A stretch of 64,000 bases of DNA from Sporobacter sp963677825 (GTDB taxonomy: Bacteria; Bacillota; Clostridia; Oscillospirales; Oscillospiraceae). The position numbers were made by a program, and so were the translations under genes. Shown here one piece after another: positions 61,546 through 64,000 of this stretch. Each line of letters starts with the position of its first letter. Position 1 is the stretch's first letter. A model generated the notes under the pieces. The model saw only the letters and a program-made list of their open reading frames with translations, made no database searches and was not told the DNA's origin. The stretch lies in contig CAXXEF010000001.1 in assembly GCA_963677825.2 (NCBI GenBank), positions 1-64,000 on the forward strand. Direction: 5' to 3'.

Positions 61546-61815
61546 TTACCGCCGCCGCTCAACAAACCAGCGACCGAGATTAGAATCTGAAATTTTTGGG
61601 CTGCGTTCAAAAAACAAGAAGCTGTCCTGACCGCATGTGCGGATCGTATACCGATCGCCCTGACCGCCAGCCTTCAGCGCCGCCGACTGGCGAACGTCTA
61701 GAATGCGGTCGATAGGATATTCCCGCCCGTCCTCCCAGGTTAGGGAAAGCGGGATAAGCAGACCGTCGCTGGAAAAAGCGGCAATCACCTTGACGTAAAC
61801 CTTTTTGTTGTTCAT
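61546..61815 (-). CDS. Small conserved protein found beside DNA polymerase IV genes
   Basis: 89 residues: YVKVIAAFSSDGLLIPLSLT, then WEDGREYPIDRILDVRQSAA, GGQGDRYTIRTCGQDSFLFF and a C-terminal RWFVERR. From memory this type of small protein often accompanies dinB in Clostridia, but I cannot verify that here. Beta-rich, no catalytic motif. It lies 14 bp after the ImmA/IrrE gene. Confidence 0.7.
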   Translation of the reverse strand: MNNKKVYVKVIAAFSSDGLLIPLSLTWEDGREYPIDRILDVRQSAALKAGGQGDRYTIRTCGQDSFLFFERSPKISDSNLGRWFVERRR

Positions 61816-61829
61816 AGCTGCGCACCAAA

Positions 61830-62360
61830 TCAGTGCAGCTTTTTAAGAAAATCCGAGCGTGCCGAAATCGGTGCGTCAATGACCGCATGGCCTTTGCGCT
61901 TGAGTATACGGAACTTGTAGTCCAGCAGCTCCGGCGGTACGTTCAGCTCGGCGGCCGCGCCGAAAAAAGAGATGTCGCTGACGAGCAAGCTGAGCACCTG
62001 CTCGTCGTCGATCAGCAGATCGGCGGCGAAGATGTTGGCCTCATATTCGTAGACCGACGTTTCGTCGAACAGACGAAAATCATGAAACGCGTGAACACCG
62101 GCAAGATTGCTGTGCAGCACGGCGTGACCGAGTTCGTGGGCGAGAATGATGCGGCTGAGTTCCGGTGTTAAGTCCGAATTGACGGTGATGACACGTACGC
62201 GCGACTGTGAAAAGTAAAAGCCTTTGCAAGCGTTTTCGCCCGCGCCCATTGGCTCGTGCAGCAGCAGGATATTCATGTCTCGGCAGAGGCGGATCGGGTC
62301 GGTCTCTGCGTATTTTTCAATAACGCGGCTGACTTCACCGCTGATGTAGTCGATTGACAC
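61830..62360 (-). CDS. ImmA/IrrE-family metallopeptidase
   Basis: 176 residues from GTG 62360, chosen because GGAGGTGATC is directly upstream. The zinc motif is LAHELGHAVLHS (HExxH), and the downstream EYEANIFAADLLI supplies the third ligand region. ImmA-type proteases cleave partner XRE repressors after DNA damage, as in ICEBs1 and the Deinococcus IrrE/DdrO pair. An XRE gene is two genes upstream in the same operon, so it is the likely target. A first-class candidate for a damage-sensing protease. Confidence 0.92.
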   Translation of the reverse strand: MSIDYISGEVSRVIEKYAETDPIRLCRDMNILLLHEPMGAGENACKGFYFSQSRVRVITVNSDLTPELSRIILAHELGHAVLHSNLAGVHAFHDFRLFDETSVYEYEANIFAADLLIDDEQVLSLLVSDISFFGAAAELNVPPELLDYKFRILKRKGHAVIDAPISARSDFLKKLH

Positions 62361-62434
62361 CCGATCACCTCCTTTTTTGTGCTTGGGACAATTCATGCCT
62401 TTAAAGATAAATCATTAATGGTCGCACCCTGTGA

Positions 62435-62767
62435 CTAGCCTGTCTGGCGTAAAAAATCGGCGCTGCCATCCGGATGGAAATTGCGGTCATCGATGTAAAA
62501 GTCGGCGTTTACTTTGCGACTGTTATTATTGAAGCTGGCGATATTATCGGCCAGATTGTCGTTGATGGCATCAAATTGCAGCCCCAGTGCCGCGCACCAG
62601 CAGACGGCTTGCGCCAGCGCCGGACCGCTCCGGCACGTCCAGAGGATGATCTGATCGCCGGCGGCGCGGCGGCGTTTGACAAAATCAATAATTTCGTGAC
62701 GCGGCGCACCGATCTCTGGGTATTTATTGTCGCACAGAGTGCCGTCAAAATCAACCGCATATACCAT
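62435..62767 (-). CDS. HAD-superfamily phosphatase-like protein, short
   Basis: 110 residues. Motif I DFDGTLCDN with both Asp, motif II IILWTCRSG (Thr), and a final FYIDDRNFHPDG in place of motif III/IV. No cap domain. Such mini-HADs are often phage- or operon-associated hydrolases of unknown substrate. It stands between the XRE and ImmA/IrrE genes. Confidence 0.8.
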   Translation of the reverse strand: MVYAVDFDGTLCDNKYPEIGAPRHEIIDFVKRRRAAGDQIILWTCRSGPALAQAVCWCAALGLQFDAINDNLADNIASFNNNSRKVNADFYIDDRNFHPDGSADFLRQTG

Positions 62768-62830
62768 AACGAAGGCTCCTGAATTTTACATTTAACATGG
62801 ATTTAACGATCAATCCGCGCTTTCGACAGA

Positions 62831-63262
62831 TTACGAGCGTTTTTTACCGTACGTTTTGCGCGCCTCATCTTTTGCCGCCCAGTAGGCCTTTGTGACGGCC
62901 TCGAAAAAGGCGTCTTTCGCTTCCTGCTCCAGTGCGCCGCCGGCGAAGAGCGCGGAGTTGCGTTCGAGCAGAAAATCCATCTCGCGGGCCGCGCGGCCGC
63001 CGAAGCGTTCGCGCGTTTCGGCGATGTAGTCGGCTTTTTCAAGCCCGTAGGTCGGATCGTCAATATCGTCGCGGTCGAGGTAATCGAGCGATACGCGTAA
63101 AGCTTCGGCCAGCTTCGTTTTGACGTTGCGGCGCGGTCGCACGCCCTCCGTTTCGTAGGCCAGTACGGCGCGCTTGGATACGCCGATCAGCTCGCCGAGC
63201 TCCTCCTGCGTCAGATTAAGCAAAAGGCGTGCTTCCCGGACCTTTTCGGAAAATGTTTTCAT
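62831..63262 (-). CDS. XRE-family helix-turn-helix repressor
   Basis: 143 residues from ATG 63262. N-terminal HTH (about 5-60): KVREARLLLNLTQEELGELI, GVSKRAVLAYETEG, then a ~80-residue alpha-helical part ending KTYGKKRS. The architecture matches repressors cut by ImmA/IrrE proteases. Probable operator: the AACTTC repeats in the promoter region at 63804-63890. The reading frame is open upstream of the ATG but overlaps the VOC gene. Confidence 0.88.
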   Translation of the reverse strand: MKTFSEKVREARLLLNLTQEELGELIGVSKRAVLAYETEGVRPRRNVKTKLAEALRVSLDYLDRDDIDDPTYGLEKADYIAETRERFGGRAAREMDFLLERNSALFAGGALEQEAKDAFFEAVTKAYWAAKDEARKTYGKKRS

Positions 63263-63291
63263 CGAGGATATACTCCTTTCGGATGTTAATG

Positions 63292-63750
63292 TCAGTCCAC
63301 AGGCGGATGCTGCGGCCCCGTCAGATACCAGTTGACGCCGAATTTGTCGATGAGGCTCGCACAGCAATCGCTCCACGGCAGCCGGCCGACCGGCATCGTA
63401 ATCTGCGCGCCGGGCTTCAAGACCTCAAAAGCGTTTAAAACACCGGATTCGTCTGGGAATTCCGCGCCGAACTGCATTGTCGGGATGATGCCTGCGCGAC
63501 CGACGGCTTTAGAGCGCTCAAGGTCGGACAGAAGCCGACCGTAATGCTCAGGCGGCGCATAGCCCTCTGGGACGGTCGTCGTCGCTTCGCTCACGGCGAG
63601 GAAAAAATCTTCATCAGACATCAGCTCTGAGTGGAAAAAAGAGCCGTCTTCATTGAGGACATGATACCCGAGCGTGACGCCGAATGCCCTTTGGTACAGC
63701 GCGACGGCTTCGGCGCTGCCTTTGACGTAGACCTGCGATCCGATTTTCAT
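63292..63750 (-). CDS. VOC-superfamily (PhnB-like) protein
   Basis: 152 residues from ATG 63750 (AAAGGAG upstream). The bacterial PhnB/glyoxalase-like form: YVKGSAEAVALYQRAFG, FFHSELMSDEDFFLAVSE and the C-terminal PWSDCCASLIDKFGVNW. The enzymatic role of these proteins is mostly unknown. First gene of the minus-strand operon whose promoter faces dinB. Confidence 0.85.
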   Translation of the reverse strand: MKIGSQVYVKGSAEAVALYQRAFGVTLGYHVLNEDGSFFHSELMSDEDFFLAVSEATTTVPEGYAPPEHYGRLLSDLERSKAVGRAGIIPTMQFGAEFPDESGVLNAFEVLKPGAQITMPVGRLPWSDCCASLIDKFGVNWYLTGPQHPPVD

Positions 63751-63803
63751 AGCGGCTCCTTTTGACCGGTTCTCCAGCGGCGGGTTTCGCCGTTTTTTGG
63801 CGA

Positions 63804-63832
63804 TTGACAAAACTTCATTGATTGGGTATGAT
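63804..63832 (+). promoter_or_regulatory. Promoter of dinB, with AACTTC operator
   Basis: TTGACA (63804-63809), 17-base spacer, TATGAT (63827-63832). AAAACTTCAT directly follows the -35 element (63809-63818), a good site for a repressor. Predicted start near 63839, about 105 bases before the dinB ATG. Confidence 0.8.
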
Positions 63833-63845
63833 AAAAGTGAAGAAA

Positions 63846-63855
63846 GCGAAGTTAT
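63846..63855. promoter_or_regulatory. Central AACTTC-type repeat (inverted)
   Basis: GCGAAGTTAT contains GAAGTT, the reverse complement of AACTTC, between the two facing promoters. Confidence 0.4.
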
Positions 63856-63861
63856 GCACCT

Positions 63862-63890
63862 AGTATAACCGACGAAACTTCATCTGTCAA
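63862..63890 (-). promoter_or_regulatory. Promoter of the VOC/XRE/ImmA/SRAP operon, facing dinB promoter
   Basis: On the minus strand, TTGACA (63885-63890), 17 bases, TATACT (63862-63867). GAAACTTCAT at 63874-63883 sits in the spacer just after the -35 element, mirroring the dinB promoter. Predicted start near 63855, so the two transcripts start about 16 bases apart and run through each other's promoter. Confidence 0.8.
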
Positions 63891-63944
63891 CAACAAAATT
63901 TACAGCCTTGCGGCGGCTGTCTTTTATTTAGGAGGGCGTTTACA

Positions 63945-64000
63945 ATGGCGCAACGGCGCACGATCCTGCACAGCGACCTCAACGGTTTTTATGCATCTGT
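63945..64000 (+). CDS. dinB: DNA polymerase IV, N-terminus only (partial)
   Basis: The first 18 codons, MAQRRTILHSDLNGFYAS, carry the Y-family signature ILHSDLNGFYAS with the first catalytic Asp and the steric-gate region. The gene continues past the window end. Strong ribosome site TAGGAGG, 8 bases before the ATG. Error-prone translesion polymerase, expected to be damage-induced; it faces a repair-linked operon with which it shares a regulatory region. Confidence 0.88.
   Translation, partial: MAQRRTILHSDLNGFYAS

Noticed and set aside
1..64000. tRNA, rRNA, insertion sequences, prophage or integration sites
   Set aside because: No cloverleaf with a CCA end, no rRNA stretches, no transposase-like ORFs and no terminal inverted repeats were recognised on either strand. 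A covariance-model scan could still find a tRNA that I missed.

Overview
The window looks like a chromosomal segment of an anaerobic, spore-forming member of the Clostridia (Firmicutes), moderately G+C-rich by eye. The main pointers are BofA-type and YpeB-type sporulation/germination proteins, a collagen-like protein of the kind found on spore surfaces, S-layer-homology (SLH) domains, and a three-subunit NADH-linked [FeFe] hydrogenase. No rRNA, tRNA, insertion sequence or CRISPR array was seen. Genus cannot be told from the sequence alone.

Layout. 1-7.6 kb: arginine biosynthesis cluster argG(partial)-argH-argC-argJ-(small membrane ORF)-argB-argD-argF, closed by a strong terminator. 7.7-13.8 kb: a surface module made of a 1432-residue SLH/beta-helix protein (minus strand) and a secreted CAP-domain protein (plus strand). 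They are transcribed divergently from a central region. The SLH leader carries one cyclic di-GMP-I (GEMM-I) riboswitch with a terminator, and the CAP leader carries three tandem ones. 13.9-21.1 kb (minus): parE-parC, a LUD-domain protein, a lipoprotein with a transglutaminase fold lacking its catalytic residues, a DivIVA-like coiled coil overlapping a fumarase beta subunit. 21.6-23.2 kb: BofA, a CPBP membrane protease, a small acidic protein. 23.3-26.9 kb (minus): FAD oxidoreductase, GtrA and GT39-type genes for surface glycan. 27-29.8 kb: SLH-anchored HtrA-like protease and a polysaccharide-deacetylase lipoprotein. 29.9-34 kb (minus): hydrogenase operon hndA-hndC-hndD. 34.4-36 kb: FAD-dependent dehydrogenase.

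36.1-36.45 kb holds a probable stand-alone structured RNA with its own promoter and terminator and no family that I recognise. 36.6-41.7 kb: prfA, Sua5/YrdC, coaE, M18 and M20 peptidases. 41.8-42.5 kb: an AT-rich gene of foreign composition. 42.6-50.7 kb: tepA, a divergent uppP homologue, ftsK/spoIIIE, gltX, a membrane-anchored protein and ypeB. 50.9-54.4 kb: collagen-like protein, glycosyltransferase with repeats, small membrane protein, flavodoxin. 54.6-59.8 kb: dnaE and a beta-CASP RNase-like hydrolase.

59.9-64 kb is a likely DNA-damage module. One minus-strand operon runs VOC protein, XRE repressor, HAD phosphatase-like, ImmA/IrrE metallopeptidase, a small protein, two paralogous PH-like membrane proteins and an SRAP (abasic-site) protein. 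It faces dinB (DNA polymerase IV, only the start is in the window). Two consensus promoters point at each other between them and share an AACTTC repeat, which suggests repressor/protease-controlled expression of repair genes. This module and the c-di-GMP riboswitch cluster are the two most interesting parts of the window.
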